A stretch of 42,284 bases of DNA from positions 1 to 42,284 of the forward strand of contig NZ_LGEN01000032.1 in the NCBI RefSeq assembly GCF_001507855.1, in the 5' to 3' direction. This stretch comes from Halomonas sp. 54_146 (GTDB lineage Bacteria; Pseudomonadota; Gammaproteobacteria; Pseudomonadales; Halomonadaceae). A program made the translations under genes and the position numbers. Below, piece by piece: positions 32,183 to 40,849 of the stretch. The notes under the pieces were generated by a model. The model saw only the letters and a list, made by a program, of their open reading frames with translations, was not told where the DNA came from and did not search any database. Numbering within the stretch: the first letter of the stretch is position 1; the number at the start of each line of letters is the position of its first letter.

Positions 32183-32722
32183 ATGGCTAATTTATTTGAT
32201 ACCCTGCTTAATGCTATTGATAAAAACTCTGAAAAAGGTGTGCGTAGTGTAGCGCAACAACATGGCCGACGATCATTCTTAGCGAAAGCGAGCACGCTGT
32301 TTGCCGGTGCTATGTTAGCACCTATTTTACCATTTGACCGCTCGTTGGGTGGCGCCGCTATGGCTAGTGATGTTGTGACGGATGAGAATGACTGTGCTTA
32401 TTGGAAGCATTGCGCATTAGATGGCAATCTTTGCTCTGCATCAGGTGGCTCATTAACTAGCTGCCCCCCTGGCTCAGAGGCATCCCAAGTAGCCTGGGTC
32501 GGAACTTGTCGTAACCCAAATGATGGTAAAGATTACTTAGTTTCCTATAACGATTGCTGTGGCCGTGCTTCAGTTCCCAGCGCTACATTTTGTTTCCGCA
32601 GTGAAGGAGAGCGCCCAGGGTATAGAATGGGTTTGCATAATGATATTAACTGGTGCATGGCAAATACCAACAAAGGTTATCACTGTACTGTTTCGGTGGT
32701 TGTTGGACTTGCAGATGCTTAG
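32183..32722 (+). CDS. aauA: Amine dehydrogenase small subunit (TTQ-bearing light chain)
   Basis: The 179-aa precursor has a long twin-arginine leader (GRRSFLAKAS, Arg29-Arg30; hydrophobic stretch to about 60) and a Cys-rich mature domain. The TTQ tryptophans are Trp105 (AWVGTC) and Trp157 (INWC). The catalytic/maturation Asp is in YNDCC (Asp124), and the active-site Thr in YHCT (Thr169). Wording such as NPNDGKDYLVSYNDCCG and HNDINWCMAN resembles Alcaligenes aromatic-amine dehydrogenase more than methylamine dehydrogenase, so aralkylamine oxidation is inferred. The mature part has ten Cys rather than the usual twelve: the positions of Cys38 and Cys86 (methylamine dehydrogenase numbering) are Ala and Thr. 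Confidence 0.9.
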   Translation: MANLFDTLLNAIDKNSEKGVRSVAQQHGRRSFLAKASTLFAGAMLAPILPFDRSLGGAAMASDVVTDENDCAYWKHCALDGNLCSASGGSLTSCPPGSEASQVAWVGTCRNPNDGKDYLVSYNDCCGRASVPSATFCFRSEGERPGYRMGLHNDINWCMANTNKGYHCTVSVVVGLADA

Positions 32723-33173
32723 TTTAAGGTACTTATCCGCTTTTGTGATGTGTCTTTTTCTAACTGCTAGCCCTCCTGGGCTAGCAGCTGGGGATGAATT
32801 ATTCCAGCAAAGTTGTGGCGGTTGTCATGGTGCCGGTGCATTGGGAGTCCCCGGGCTAGCACCCTCTCTGAAAAACCCTGACTTATGGGGCTCTTTAGAA
32901 GAAGATGCCCTTCGCTATCTGGTTGGTGTTGTAACCAGTGGGATGAGTGGCAAGCTGGAAGTAAATGGTCAAGTGTTTCAAGGGATGGCGATGCCACCAA
33001 TGCGTCAAATTAATTCAAAAAGCCTTACGAGTATCGCTGATTATGTTCTTTCAGGAGTGAATGGTTTAACAGTCACGCCTTCGGAAAGCACAGTAATAGA
33101 GTTGCAAAGTGAGCCGATGGATCATGGATCATTGCGAGAGTTACGCAGTGCTGGGGGAGGCGATGAACGCTAA
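32715..33173 (+). CDS. Monoheme cytochrome c (likely electron-transfer partner)
   Basis: From ATG 32715 the 152-aa protein has a signal peptide (about 1-24, ending LAAG), one heme-binding CGGCH (34-38) and a Met-rich segment QGMAMPPM that supplies the distal ligand. It starts inside the last codons of the small-subunit gene (8-bp overlap), so translation is coupled. It probably accepts electrons from the reduced TTQ enzyme, taking the place of the azurin or amicyanin used elsewhere. An upstream ATG at 32559 lies inside the small-subunit gene and is rejected. Confidence 0.85.
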   Translation: MLSLRYLSAFVMCLFLTASPPGLAAGDELFQQSCGGCHGAGALGVPGLAPSLKNPDLWGSLEEDALRYLVGVVTSGMSGKLEVNGQVFQGMAMPPMRQINSKSLTSIADYVLSGVNGLTVTPSESTVIELQSEPMDHGSLRELRSAGGGDER

Positions 33174-33669
33174 ATATGTTTGTACTGTATTAGTAGTTCT
33201 GGCTTCTGCAATCAGCCAGATTGGGCCGTTATTTGCAGTAGACCATCAACCAACGCGGCAATGGAAGCCTACTGGTGCGCAAAATTTAAAAGAGGGAAGA
33301 TCACCTGAAGCAAGCTACTTATTACACTGTGCAGGATGTCACGGTCGTGATGGTAGCGGTGCTGAGCACGCAGGCATTCCTCCTTTTCCAGGTTTTATTG
33401 ACAAATTTTTTAATGATGAGGAGGGCAGGCTTTATATGATGCACGTCCCAGGGGTCGTCAGTACCAGCTTGCCTGATTATGAGTTAGCGGGTTTGATGAA
33501 CTATGTAGTAGAAGAATGGGGGGGAAATGAAAGTGTGACTCATTTTACTGAGAAAGAAGTTGGGTATCTGCGAAGCCAAGACGTTGATGATGTTGTTAAA
33601 CTGCGTCGTAGCATTACTCAGCGGCTTGAGAGTGAAGGCATAGAAATGCCTAATTATCCCTGGCCTTAG
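33163..33669 (+). CDS. Second monoheme cytochrome c-like protein
   Basis: From ATG 33163, preceded by GGGGGAGG, the product is 168 aa. It has a signal peptide (about 1-25), one heme site CAGCH (56-60) and possible distal Met in YMMHVPGV. The C-terminal tail is long and helical (KEVGYLRSQDVDDVVKLRRS). The gene overlaps the previous cytochrome gene by 11 bp, the third tight junction in the operon. It may shuttle electrons onward to an oxidase, or act in TTQ maturation, since no MauG-like diheme enzyme is present. The second role is speculation. Confidence 0.8.
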   Translation: MNAKYVCTVLVVLASAISQIGPLFAVDHQPTRQWKPTGAQNLKEGRSPEASYLLHCAGCHGRDGSGAEHAGIPPFPGFIDKFFNDEEGRLYMMHVPGVVSTSLPDYELAGLMNYVVEEWGGNESVTHFTEKEVGYLRSQDVDDVVKLRRSITQRLESEGIEMPNYPWP

Positions 33670-33775
33670 ATCGTTATTAGTAAACATTAACACCAATCCA
33701 GATTGTTAAAGGTTTGATAGTAGTAATATAAAGGTGCTTGAATACGTAAAATCGTATATAGCAATTAACTTACAG

Positions 33776-33812
33776 TTACTCTCTGGGCGAGTGTCTCGTC
33801 CAGAGAGTAGTT
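33776..33812. terminator. Strong hairpin after the amine dehydrogenase operon
   Basis: ACTCTCTGG-G-CGAG (33778-33791) pairs with CTCG-T-CCAGAGAGT (33795-33808), 13 Watson-Crick pairs plus one G-T, around a TGT loop. The trailing T-run is short (GTTT). It marks the right edge of the island, between convergent genes. Confidence 0.6.
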
Positions 33813-33835
33813 TACCAACAAACTAGAAAACTATG

Positions 33836-34246
33836 TTATCGCGGCGGTAACTGCTCGGGCCCAAAGGCGTCGGGCAGCAGCGTTTCCATGGTGTAGGTTT
33901 TCATCAGTTCACCGCTGCCGGAAAGTACCTTGATTTCGGTCTCTGGCGTGGCGAATTCGCGGATGCGCTGGCGGCAGTCGCCGCAGGGTGTGCACAGGTG
34001 ATCGCCAGGGCCCATCACATAGACGGTCGTCAGTTGGCGCTGCCCAGCGGTGATCATCGCGGAGATGGCCGAGGCTTCGGCGCACAGGCCTTTGTAATGA
34101 GCCACTTCCACGTTCGTGCCCGCAAATTGTTGGCCATCCGGGGTGATCATCACTGATGCCACGGGATGCGCCGAGTAGGGCACATAGGCGTTAGCCCGCG
34201 CGCTGAACAGCTTTTGAACGATCTCTTCCGATACCTGTTCCATCAT
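33836..34246 (-). CDS. cdd: Cytidine deaminase
   Basis: From ATG 34246 (an equally good ATG is at 34243; AAGGA is just upstream) the protein is 136 aa, the size of the small tetrameric cytidine deaminases. The zinc site is intact: CAEASA (Cys and the catalytic Glu) and CTPCGDCRQ. It converts cytidine and deoxycytidine to uridine and deoxyuridine. It is the last gene of the deo operon, about 40 bp after deoD, and supplies substrate to the phosphorylases encoded upstream. Confidence 0.95.
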   Translation of the reverse strand: MMEQVSEEIVQKLFSARANAYVPYSAHPVASVMITPDGQQFAGTNVEVAHYKGLCAEASAISAMITAGQRQLTTVYVMGPGDHLCTPCGDCRQRIREFATPETEIKVLSGSGELMKTYTMETLLPDAFGPEQLPPR

Positions 34247-34262
34247 TTTTCCTTTTGGCCGC

Positions 34263-34290
34263 TTCAACGTGCTCTTTTCAACGTTCTAAG
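34263..34290. repeat. 14-bp tandem duplication between cdd and deoD
   Basis: TTCAACGTGCTCTT (34263-34276) and TTCAACGTTCTAAG (34277-34290) share TTCAACGT at a 14-bp offset. The second copy runs into the end of deoD. Confidence 0.55.
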
Positions 34291-35011
34291 CGCGGGCTGC
34301 GTCATCGCGTAACACGGTATCCAATGCAATCAGCATCATGTCGTCAAACGTGGTTTGGCGGTCAGCGCTGGAGAGTGAATCGCCTTTCAAGATGTGATCT
34401 GACACCGTGCAGATGGTCATGGCGCGGGCACCAAACTCGGCGGCGACGCCGTAAAGGCCGGCGGCTTCCATCTCGACGCCGACAATGCCGTAGCGCTTGA
34501 GCAGCTCGGCCATTTCAGTTTGCGGGTTGTAGAACAAGTCTGCTGAGAACATATTGCCGACTTTTACCGGCACGTTTCTGGCCTTGGCGGCAGCCACCGC
34601 GTGTTGGATCAATTCAAAATCCGCAATCGCGGCGAAGTCGTGGTCGTTAAAGCGCATGCGATTGACCTTGGAGTCGGTGCTGGCACCCATGCCGATGACC
34701 ACATCGCGCACGTTGACATCATCGCGCACCGCGCCACAGGAGCCCACGCGAATCAGCGATTTAACCCCGTAGTCGGTGATCAGTTCTTTGGCGTAGATGG
34801 AGACCGATGGAATGCCCATGCCGTGTCCCATCACGGAAATCTCGCGGCCTTTGTAGGTGCCGGTGTAGCCGAACATATTGCGCACATCGTTCACCTGGCG
34901 AACGTTTTCCAGGTAGGTATCAGCGATGTATTTGGCGCGCAGCGGGTCGCCGGGCATCAGTACGGTATCAGCGAAATCGCCCATTTCGGCATTGATATGC
35001 GGTGTAGCCAT
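34286..35011 (-). CDS. deoD: Purine-nucleoside phosphorylase, DeoD type
   Basis: From ATG 35011 (AAGGAGA upstream) the product is 241 aa, matching the hexameric bacterial DeoD. Landmarks: [20 protein letters not shown] at the N-terminus, the phosphate-binding [22 protein letters not shown] with the ribose-binding Met-Glu, and the catalytic Asp in CTVSDH. It cleaves purine (deoxy)nucleosides to base and (deoxy)ribose-1-phosphate. It lies between deoB and cdd in the minus-strand operon. Confidence 0.96.
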   Translation of the reverse strand: MATPHINAEMGDFADTVLMPGDPLRAKYIADTYLENVRQVNDVRNMFGYTGTYKGREISVMGHGMGIPSVSIYAKELITDYGVKSLIRVGSCGAVRDDVNVRDVVIGMGASTDSKVNRMRFNDHDFAAIADFELIQHAVAAAKARNVPVKVGNMFSADLFYNPQTEMAELLKRYGIVGVEMEAAGLYGVAAEFGARAMTICTVSDHILKGDSLSSADRQTTFDDMMLIALDTVLRDDAARA

Positions 35012-35040
35012 CAAAGGTCTCCTTTAAGCGGCGCTAGCCT

Positions 35041-36285
35041 TTATGTAGCGTTAGGAAGAAAGCTTTTGCCGTCGGCCATGGCTGGGAGCAGGAAAAAGTC
35101 GGCCAGGGTTTGGCCAATATCGGCAAAGGTGCCGCGCTCGCCTAGCGAGCCGGGGGTAAAGCCCGCGCCGTGTACCAGAATCGGGATGTACTCGCGGGTA
35201 TGCTCGGTGCCGTGCCAAGTGGGGTCGCAGCCGTGGTCGGCGGTGAGAATCAGCAGATCATCTTCGTTTAGCGCAGCCAGCAGCTTAGGCAGCTTGGCAT
35301 CAAACGCTTCCAGCGCGGCGGCGTAGCCCGGTACGTCCCGGCGGTGGCCGTAAACCGAGTCAAAATCAACAAAGTTGGTCATGATCATCACGCGCTCGCC
35401 GACGTCGCGTTGGCTGGTACGCTCAATCTCGTTAAGCGTGGCGTCCATCAGCGCGTCGTGGCCGCTGGCTTTTACCTTGTGGGTAATGCCGCAGTGGGCG
35501 TAGATATCGGCGATTTTACCAATCGAAACCACGTCGCCACCGGCGTCAGCGAGCTTTTGCAGCACGGTGGGTGCCGGTGGCTCAACGCTGTAGTCGCGGC
35601 GATTGCCGGTGCGGGCGAAGGTGCGGCTGTCTTCACCCATGAACGGACGCGCAATCACGCGGCCAATGTTGTAAGGCGCCAGCAACTTGCGGACGGTTTC
35701 GCACAGCTTATAAAGCCGTTCCAGGCCGAAATACTCTTCGTGGGCAGCAATCTGAAACACCGAATCCGCCGAGGTGTAAACAATAGGCCTATCCGTCGCA
35801 ATGTGCTCTTCACCCAAGCGGGCGATGATCTCGGTGCCCGAGGCGTGGCAGTTGCCAATCACCCCCGTTAAATCAGCCTCCTGGATAATGGTATCGAGCA
35901 GTTCCAGCGGGAAGCTGTCGGTTTTATCCGGAAAGTAGCCCCAGTCAAAGCGCACCGGCACACCGGCAATTTCCCAGTGGCCGGAGGGGGTGTCTTTGCC
36001 GCTGGAGACCTCTTTGGCATGGGCGTAGGCACCCTCTAAATTTTCCGGCAGCGTAACACCTTCGGCAATGCTGCCCGTGGCATCGCGGTGGGCGTGAAAC
36101 AGCCCTAGCTTGGCCAAATTGGGCAGCTTGAGTGGCCCAGAACGGTGGGCGTTATCCGCTTCGCCACGGGCGCAGGCGGCAGCAATATGACCCAAGGTGT
36201 CAGCGCCTTCATCGCCGAAGGCCGCGGCATCCGGGGCGGCACCAATTCCAAACGAGTCAAGCACCAGTACAATTGCGCGGCTCAT
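35041..36285 (-). CDS. deoB: Phosphopentomutase
   Basis: The 414-aa protein has the alkaline-phosphatase-fold metal sites of Deo[13 protein letters not shown] (N-terminal Asp), the phosphoacceptor region [24 protein letters not shown] and [18 protein letters not shown]. It moves the phosphate of (deoxy)ribose from C1 to C5, linking the phosphorylases to DeoC. Its ATG overlaps the deoA stop by 4 bp (ATGA), so translation is coupled. Confidence 0.96.
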   Translation of the reverse strand: MSRAIVLVLDSFGIGAAPDAAAFGDEGADTLGHIAAACARGEADNAHRSGPLKLPNLAKLGLFHAHRDATGSIAEGVTLPENLEGAYAHAKEVSSGKDTPSGHWEIAGVPVRFDWGYFPDKTDSFPLELLDTIIQEADLTGVIGNCHASGTEIIARLGEEHIATDRPIVYTSADSVFQIAAHEEYFGLERLYKLCETVRKLLAPYNIGRVIARPFMGEDSRTFARTGNRRDYSVEPPAPTVLQKLADAGGDVVSIGKIADIYAHCGITHKVKASGHDALMDATLNEIERTSQRDVGERVMIMTNFVDFDSVYGHRRDVPGYAAALEAFDAKLPKLLAALNEDDLLILTADHGCDPTWHGTEHTREYIPILVHGAGFTPGSLGERGTFADIGQTLADFFLLPAMADGKSFLPNAT

Positions 36286-37667
36286 CGGGCTTCTCCACAG
36301 AAGGTGTCTTGAATCAGGGCATCGGCGCTGGCAGCACCTTCACCCATCGTAAACGCCGCGCGCAGCTGTTCGGCGGCGCGTTCGGCGGCGGCTTCACTGC
36401 GGGCGTGCACTATGGCGATGGGGCGCTGGCTATCCACGCTTTCGCCAATTTCGACGCTTTCGCCAATTTCGACAATATCGGTGAAGCCGACGCTGTGATC
36501 AATGCTGGCGTCGTTACGCAGGCGGCCGCCGCCCAGTTCCACTACGCTCATGCCCACGGCGCGGGTATCGATACGCTGAACCGTTTGAGGTGCATCGCCG
36601 GCTTGCTCGGCATAAACAGGTTTAATGACCTTGGCTTTGGGCAGGTAGTGCTCCGAGCGCTCGATAAAGTCGCTGGGGCCGCCAAGTTCACGCACCATGC
36701 GGGCGAACACCTCGGCGGCTGCACCGGAAGTTAGCGCTTTTTCCAGCTTGGTGAGCGCTTCTTCACGGTTAGCCACCAGCTTGCCAGCCATCAGCATTTC
36801 CACTGCCAGCTCGCGGGTGACGTGCATCACGCGGCTGTTGGGGCGCTCGCCGCGCAGCAGCGCCAGGGTCTCGACAATTTCCACGGCGTTACCGGCGCAG
36901 GGCGCTAGCGGCTGGCTCATGTCGGTAAGCAGGGCAGTGGTGGGCGTGCCCGCTTGGGTCGCCACATTGGCGATGCTTTTAGCTAGCTCGCGGGATTTTT
37001 CCGGCGTCGGCATAAAAGCGCCGCTGCCGACTTTTACATCCATGACCAGCGCATCCAGCCCTGAGGCCAGCTTCTTACCCAGGATAGAAGCGGTAATTAG
37101 CGGAATGGATTCCACCGTGGCGGTCACATCGCGCACGCCGTAAATGCGCTTATCGGCGGGGGCGAGAGCGGCGGTTTGGCCGATAATTGCCACGCCGGTG
37201 GATTTCACCACCTCGCGAAAGCGCTCCGGCGCGGGGTAGGGGTCGTAGCCGGGAATGGATTCGAGCTTATCCAAGGTGCCGCCAGTGTGACCCAGGCCAC
37301 GGCCTGAAATCATCGGTACGAACGCGCCGCAGGCGGCTACCCACGGGCCGAGCACTAGCGAGACCAAATCACCTACGCCGCCGGTGGAGTGTTTATCAAC
37401 AATCGGCCCCGACAGGTTGAGCGAATCCCACTGCATCACGTGGCCGGAGTCGCGGGTGGCGGTGGTGAGTGCCACCACTTCTTCACGGTTCATGCCGTTA
37501 AGAAACACCGCCATGGTGAAGGCACCAATTTGGGCGTCGCTAATGCGGTCATCGGCAATGCCCTGCACAAACGCTTTGATCTCTTCGGCGGGCAGCGGCT
37601 GGTTGTCACGCTTTAGGCGAATCAGCTCCTGGGGAAGCAGGGCGCAGTTAGTGGCGTTGGCGGGCAT
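36282..37667 (-). CDS. deoA: Thymidine phosphorylase
   Basis: The 461-aa protein is a complete DeoA. Landmarks: the phosphate-binding [15 protein letters not shown] (about 87-101), the [11 protein letters not shown] loop and [10 protein letters not shown]. It cleaves thymidine and deoxyuridine to base and deoxyribose-1-phosphate. ATG 37667 has a near-perfect ribosome site (AAGGAGGTG). It is about 20 residues longer than the usual 440. Part of the excess is an in-frame duplication of EIGESV near the C-terminus. It is the second gene of the deo operon. Confidence 0.95.
   Translation of the reverse strand: MPANATNCALLPQELIRLKRDNQPLPAEEIKAFVQGIADDRISDAQIGAFTMAVFLNGMNREEVVALTTATRDSGHVMQWDSLNLSGPIVDKHSTGGVGDLVSLVLGPWVAACGAFVPMISGRGLGHTGGTLDKLESIPGYDPYPAPERFREVVKSTGVAIIGQTAALAPADKRIYGVRDVTATVESIPLITASILGKKLASGLDALVMDVKVGSGAFMPTPEKSRELAKSIANVATQAGTPTTALLTDMSQPLAPCAGNAVEIVETLALLRGERPNSRVMHVTRELAVEMLMAGKLVANREEALTKLEKALTSGAAAEVFARMVRELGGPSDFIERSEHYLPKAKVIKPVYAEQAGDAPQTVQRIDTRAVGMSVVELGGGRLRNDASIDHSVGFTDIVEIGESVEIGESVDSQRPIAIVHARSEAAAERAAEQLRAAFTMGEGAASADALIQDTFCGEAR
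36436..36471 (-). repeat. In-frame 18-bp duplication in deoA
   Basis: ACGCTTTCGCCAATTTCG occurs twice in tandem (36436-36453, 36454-36471), doubling the peptide EIGESV in the C-terminal domain of thymidine phosphorylase. The copies are identical, so the event is recent. Confidence 0.92.
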
Positions 37668-37716
37668 TCATCACCTCCTTCGATACCTTCGATACTTTCA
37701 AGATCTTTAAAGACTT

Positions 37717-38502
37717 TCAGTAGGAAGAAAGCGGAGCCGCGTTGCCGTTGCCGCTTAACGTTGCCAGCAAGCTGCCCAGCAGGCTAGAGGCACCGAAACG
37801 AAAGTGCGCCGGCGTTACCCACTGTGGGCCCATAATGTCGTTAGCCAGAGCCAAATATTGTGCGGCGTCTTCGGCGGTTTTGACGCCACCGGCCGCTTTA
37901 AAGCCAACGTCTTTGCCGCTGGCTTTAATGGCTTTGAGCATAATCTCAGCGGCTTCTAGCGTCGCGTTGACAGCCACTTTTCCGGTCGAGGTTTTAATGA
38001 AGTCGGCACCCCCTTCAATGGCGAGTTCGCTGGCGCGTTTGATCAGCGCAGGCTCTTTAAGCTCGCCGGATTCAATGATCACTTTGAGCAGCGCTTGGCC
38101 AGCACAGGCGGCTTTGCACATTTCGACCAGTTCAAGGCCGGTCTCTTCATCGCCCGCCATCAGCGCACGGTAGGGGAACACCACATCGACTTCATGGGCA
38201 CCGGAGGCAACCGCATCGCGGGTTTCTCGGGCGGCACCCATGATGTTGTCGCCACCGTCAGGGAAGTTGGTGACCGTGGCAATGTTCACCTGGTCATTGA
38301 GCTTGTGGGCGGTGAGTGCGCGCTGGGCGGTGACAATAAACTGCGGGTAGACGCACACGGCAGCAGGGGTGCCGAAGGGCGTTTTCACCTGCTGGCACAG
38401 CGCTTCAATAGTGGCATCGGTGTCACTGTCGTTCAGGCTGGTGAGGTCCATCAGCGCTAGTGCCTGACGGGCTGCGTTGGTGATATCAATAGAAGCGGTC
38501 AT
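37717..38502 (-). CDS. deoC: Deoxyribose-phosphate aldolase
   Basis: From ATG 38502 the protein is 261 aa, the DeoC size. It has the Schiff-base lysine in DFIKTSTGK and the second conserved lysine in [10 protein letters not shown]. It splits deoxyribose-5-phosphate into acetaldehyde and glyceraldehyde-3-phosphate. The frame extends to 38586 but that stretch crosses a hairpin and repeat and lacks family similarity. It heads the operon deoC-deoA-deoB-deoD-cdd. A hairpin followed by a T-run ends about 18 bp upstream of the start. Confidence 0.95.
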   Translation of the reverse strand: MTASIDITNAARQALALMDLTSLNDSDTDATIEALCQQVKTPFGTPAAVCVYPQFIVTAQRALTAHKLNDQVNIATVTNFPDGGDNIMGAARETRDAVASGAHEVDVVFPYRALMAGDEETGLELVEMCKAACAGQALLKVIIESGELKEPALIKRASELAIEGGADFIKTSTGKVAVNATLEAAEIMLKAIKASGKDVGFKAAGGVKTAEDAAQYLALANDIMGPQWVTPAHFRFGASSLLGSLLATLSGNGNAAPLSSY

Positions 38503-38520
38503 GGCATTCTCGCAAATCTG

Positions 38521-38563
38521 AAAAAGATAAAAACGGGCACTGCAGATAAAACCGCAGCGCCCG
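38521..38563 (-). terminator. Intrinsic terminator after pta, or attenuator ahead of deoC
   Basis: Read on the minus strand, CGGGCGCTGC pairs with GCAGTGCCCG (one G-T) around a 10-nt loop, then TTTTTATCTTTTT. It lies about 105 bp after the pta stop and only 18 bp before the deoC ATG. It is either the end of the ackA-pta transcript or a terminator in the deoC leader. Confidence 0.75.
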
Positions 38564-38570
38564 GTGAAGT

Positions 38571-38623
38571 AAGTCGTTTTTAACAAGTCCTTTTTAACAA
38601 GTCGCTTTTAACAAGTCGCTTTC
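38571..38623. repeat. 14-bp tandem repeat, about 3.7 copies
   Basis: AAGTCGTTTTTAAC (38571-38584), AAGTCCTTTTTAAC (38585-38598), AAGTCGCTTTTAAC (38599-38612) and partial AAGTCGCTTTC (38613-38623). The array lies between pta and deoC and has the TTTTAAC core. Confidence 0.92.
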
Positions 38624-38665
38624 ATTTTCATTGTACTAATTCGTCGCTTTGTTAAATACCGCTGT

Positions 38666-40849
38666 TTACGTTTCCCGCTGGCTGGCCTGAATCGCGGTCA
38701 ACGCAATGGTGTAAACGATGTCGTCTACCAGGGCACCGCGGGAAAGGTCATTCACTGGCTTGTTTAAACCTTGCAGCATTGGGCCTACGCTGACCACCCT
38801 TGCGCTACGTTGAACGGCTTTGTAGGTGGTATTGCCGGTATTAAGGTCGGGGAAGACAAACACGGTGGCTTTACCCGCGACTAGCGAATCTGGTGCTTTC
38901 TGTTTGCCCACGCTTTCAATGGCGGCGGCGTCGTACTGGAGCGGGCCATCAATAGCTAAGTGCGGCGCACGCTGTTTGGCAATGCGGGTGGCTTCGCGCA
39001 CTTTATCCACATCGGCACCGGTGCCGGAGTCGCCGGTGGAGTAGCTGATCATGGCGACCCTGGGCTCAATACCAAAGGCTTCGGCGGAGCGGGCGCTTTG
39101 CAGGGCGATTTCGGCCAGGGTTTCCGCGTCGGGGTCTGGGTTAACCGCACAATCGCCGTACACCACTACCTGTTCGGGCAGCAGCATAAAGAAAATCGAC
39201 GAGACTTGGTTATATTCCGGCGCGGTTTTAATCAGCTGGAACGCAGGCCGCACGGTATTGGCGGTGGTGTGTATCGCCCCTGATACCAGCCCGTCTACTT
39301 CATCTAACTGCAGCATCATGGTGCCAAGCACCACGTTGTCGTGTAGCTGCGCTTCGGCCGTTAGCTCGTTGAGTTTGCCGCGGCGAAGGTCAACCATCGG
39401 GCCAATATAGTTCGCGCGGGTGCTTTCGGGGTCGATAATAGTGAGGTCGTTAGGCAGTGTAAGGCCACGATTACGCGCGACGCTTTCGATTTCATCGCGC
39501 TTGCCCAGCAGTACGCAGTTGGCGATACCGCGGTGCTGGCAGATAATCGCCGCTTCAATGGTGCGCGGCTCATTGCCTTCCGGCAGCACAACGCGCTTGT
39601 TGGCCTGCTGCGCCAGCTTGACCAGCTGATGACGAAACGCCGAAGGCGATAAGCGGCGGGTATAGCCTCGGCTTAGATTGTCTTTCAGCCACTCTAAATC
39701 TATGTGAGCAGCGACGTAACGGGCAACCTGTTCGGCGCGTTCGAAATCATCCATGGGGATTTCGGTGCTTAACTGGCTGAGATTTTGGGCGGTGGTCAGG
39801 CTGTCGGTGTCCACCACCAATACCGGCAGTCCCGTTTTGAGCGCGGGGCGACACATCTCAATCATATTGCCGTTGGGTATAAAGCCGTTGGTCAGCAGCA
39901 CGCCCGCCAACGGAATGCCGTTCATGGTGGCTAGCGCGGATGCCAGCACCACATCGTCACGATCGCCAGAGGCGACGACTAAGCTGCCTGGCTTGAAAAT
40001 ATGCAGCGCATTGGCAGCGCTGCGGGCACATAAGCTGGTGGAAAGCACCCGGCGGCTGGTGGCCTCACCTTCGTTGAGCATTTTGGCGTTAAGTGCTCGC
40101 GCCACATCCAGCACGCGGGGGGCGAGTAGTGGTTTGCTGTGGGGTACCACGCCAATGAGGTGAAACTTGTCGGTTGCCAGTGCGGGGGAGTGGCGGCGCA
40201 GTTCGGCAAGTACTGATTCTTCCAGCTGCGGCTTAATCGTGCCCGGCGCGGCGGAAAGGTGGTCTTCCTGGCCATAGGGAAGGTTTTTCATCCGCATTAA
40301 AATGCCGCCCAGGGTGCGGCTGGAACTTACCCCACCAAAGCTACGCGCATGCATATCTAGTTGATCGGCCAGGGCTTCTGGCTCATTTAAGTCACCGGTG
40401 CCAACGAGAATAATCCGTGCATTCAGTGCGTTGGCCAGCTGGGTGTTCGTTTGCGTGGCGTAGGTCGTTTGTTTGGTGGGCACCACGCCTTCGACGACCA
40501 CCAAGTCTAACGTGCCCCCATCCCGATGCGCTTGCTGGATGACTTGCTCATACAGCTCAATCACATTTTCCATCAGTTCATCGGTGTGATCGTCGCGCAG
40601 CAGGCGTTCCAAGCGCGCCTGCGATATCGGTGAAGGCGGGCGCTGATTAAGGGCGCGGGAAACCAGTGCGGTAGAGCGGTCAAGGCCGGGGCCGTTCAGC
40701 TCATTTTGCATAAACGGCTTTAAAAAACCGGCTTTCAGGCCAATGGTGTCTAACGCTTGAATTAACCCCAAACAGGCTGAGGTAAGCCCAGCACCTTCGC
40801 TGGTGGGGACTAACAGAATGACTTGCGGTTGGGCGGGGTGGGAATTCAT
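38666..40849 (-). CDS. pta: Phosphate acetyltransferase, long (DRTGG-domain) form
   Basis: From ATG 40849 the protein is 727 aa, the length of E. coli-type Pta. It has an N-terminal P-loop-like dethiobiotin-synthase fold ([20 protein letters not shown]), a middle DRTGG domain ([15 protein letters not shown]) and the C-terminal PTA_PTB catalytic domain ([53 protein letters not shown]). It interconverts acetyl-CoA and acetyl-phosphate. The ATG overlaps the ackA stop by 4 bp, so the two are translationally coupled. A 23-residue upstream extension of the frame lies inside ackA and is rejected. Confidence 0.95.
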   Translation of the reverse strand: MNSHPAQPQVILLVPTSEGAGLTSACLGLIQALDTIGLKAGFLKPFMQNELNGPGLDRSTALVSRALNQRPPSPISQARLERLLRDDHTDELMENVIELYEQVIQQAHRDGGTLDLVVVEGVVPTKQTTYATQTNTQLANALNARIILVGTGDLNEPEALADQLDMHARSFGGVSSSRTLGGILMRMKNLPYGQEDHLSAAPGTIKPQLEESVLAELRRHSPALATDKFHLIGVVPHSKPLLAPRVLDVARALNAKMLNEGEATSRRVLSTSLCARSAANALHIFKPGSLVVASGDRDDVVLASALATMNGIPLAGVLLTNGFIPNGNMIEMCRPALKTGLPVLVVDTDSLTTAQNLSQLSTEIPMDDFERAEQVARYVAAHIDLEWLKDNLSRGYTRRLSPSAFRHQLVKLAQQANKRVVLPEGNEPRTIEAAIICQHRGIANCVLLGKRDEIESVARNRGLTLPNDLTIIDPESTRANYIGPMVDLRRGKLNELTAEAQLHDNVVLGTMMLQLDEVDGLVSGAIHTTANTVRPAFQLIKTAPEYNQVSSIFFMLLPEQVVVYGDCAVNPDPDAETLAEIALQSARSAEAFGIEPRVAMISYSTGDSGTGADVDKVREATRIAKQRAPHLAIDGPLQYDAAAIESVGKQKAPDSLVAGKATVFVFPDLNTGNTTYKAVQRSARVVSVGPMLQGLNKPVNDLSRGALVDDIVYTIALTAIQASQRET

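Noticed and set aside
32559..32714. Upstream start for the first cytochrome
   Set aside because: It lies within the small-subunit gene. ATG 32715 gives a proper signal peptide.
29873..32722. Methylamine (rather than aromatic amine) dehydrogenase
   Set aside because: Not excluded, but the small-subunit wording is closer to my recollection of the aromatic-amine enzyme, and mauF, mauG and amicyanin genes are absent here.
34601..35326. Long plus-strand ORF opposite deoD/deoB
   Set aside because: An antisense shadow of two clear genes, His/Ala-rich with no known domain.
38503..38586. Longer DeoC N-terminus
   Set aside because: The extension crosses the hairpin and T-run and has no family similarity.
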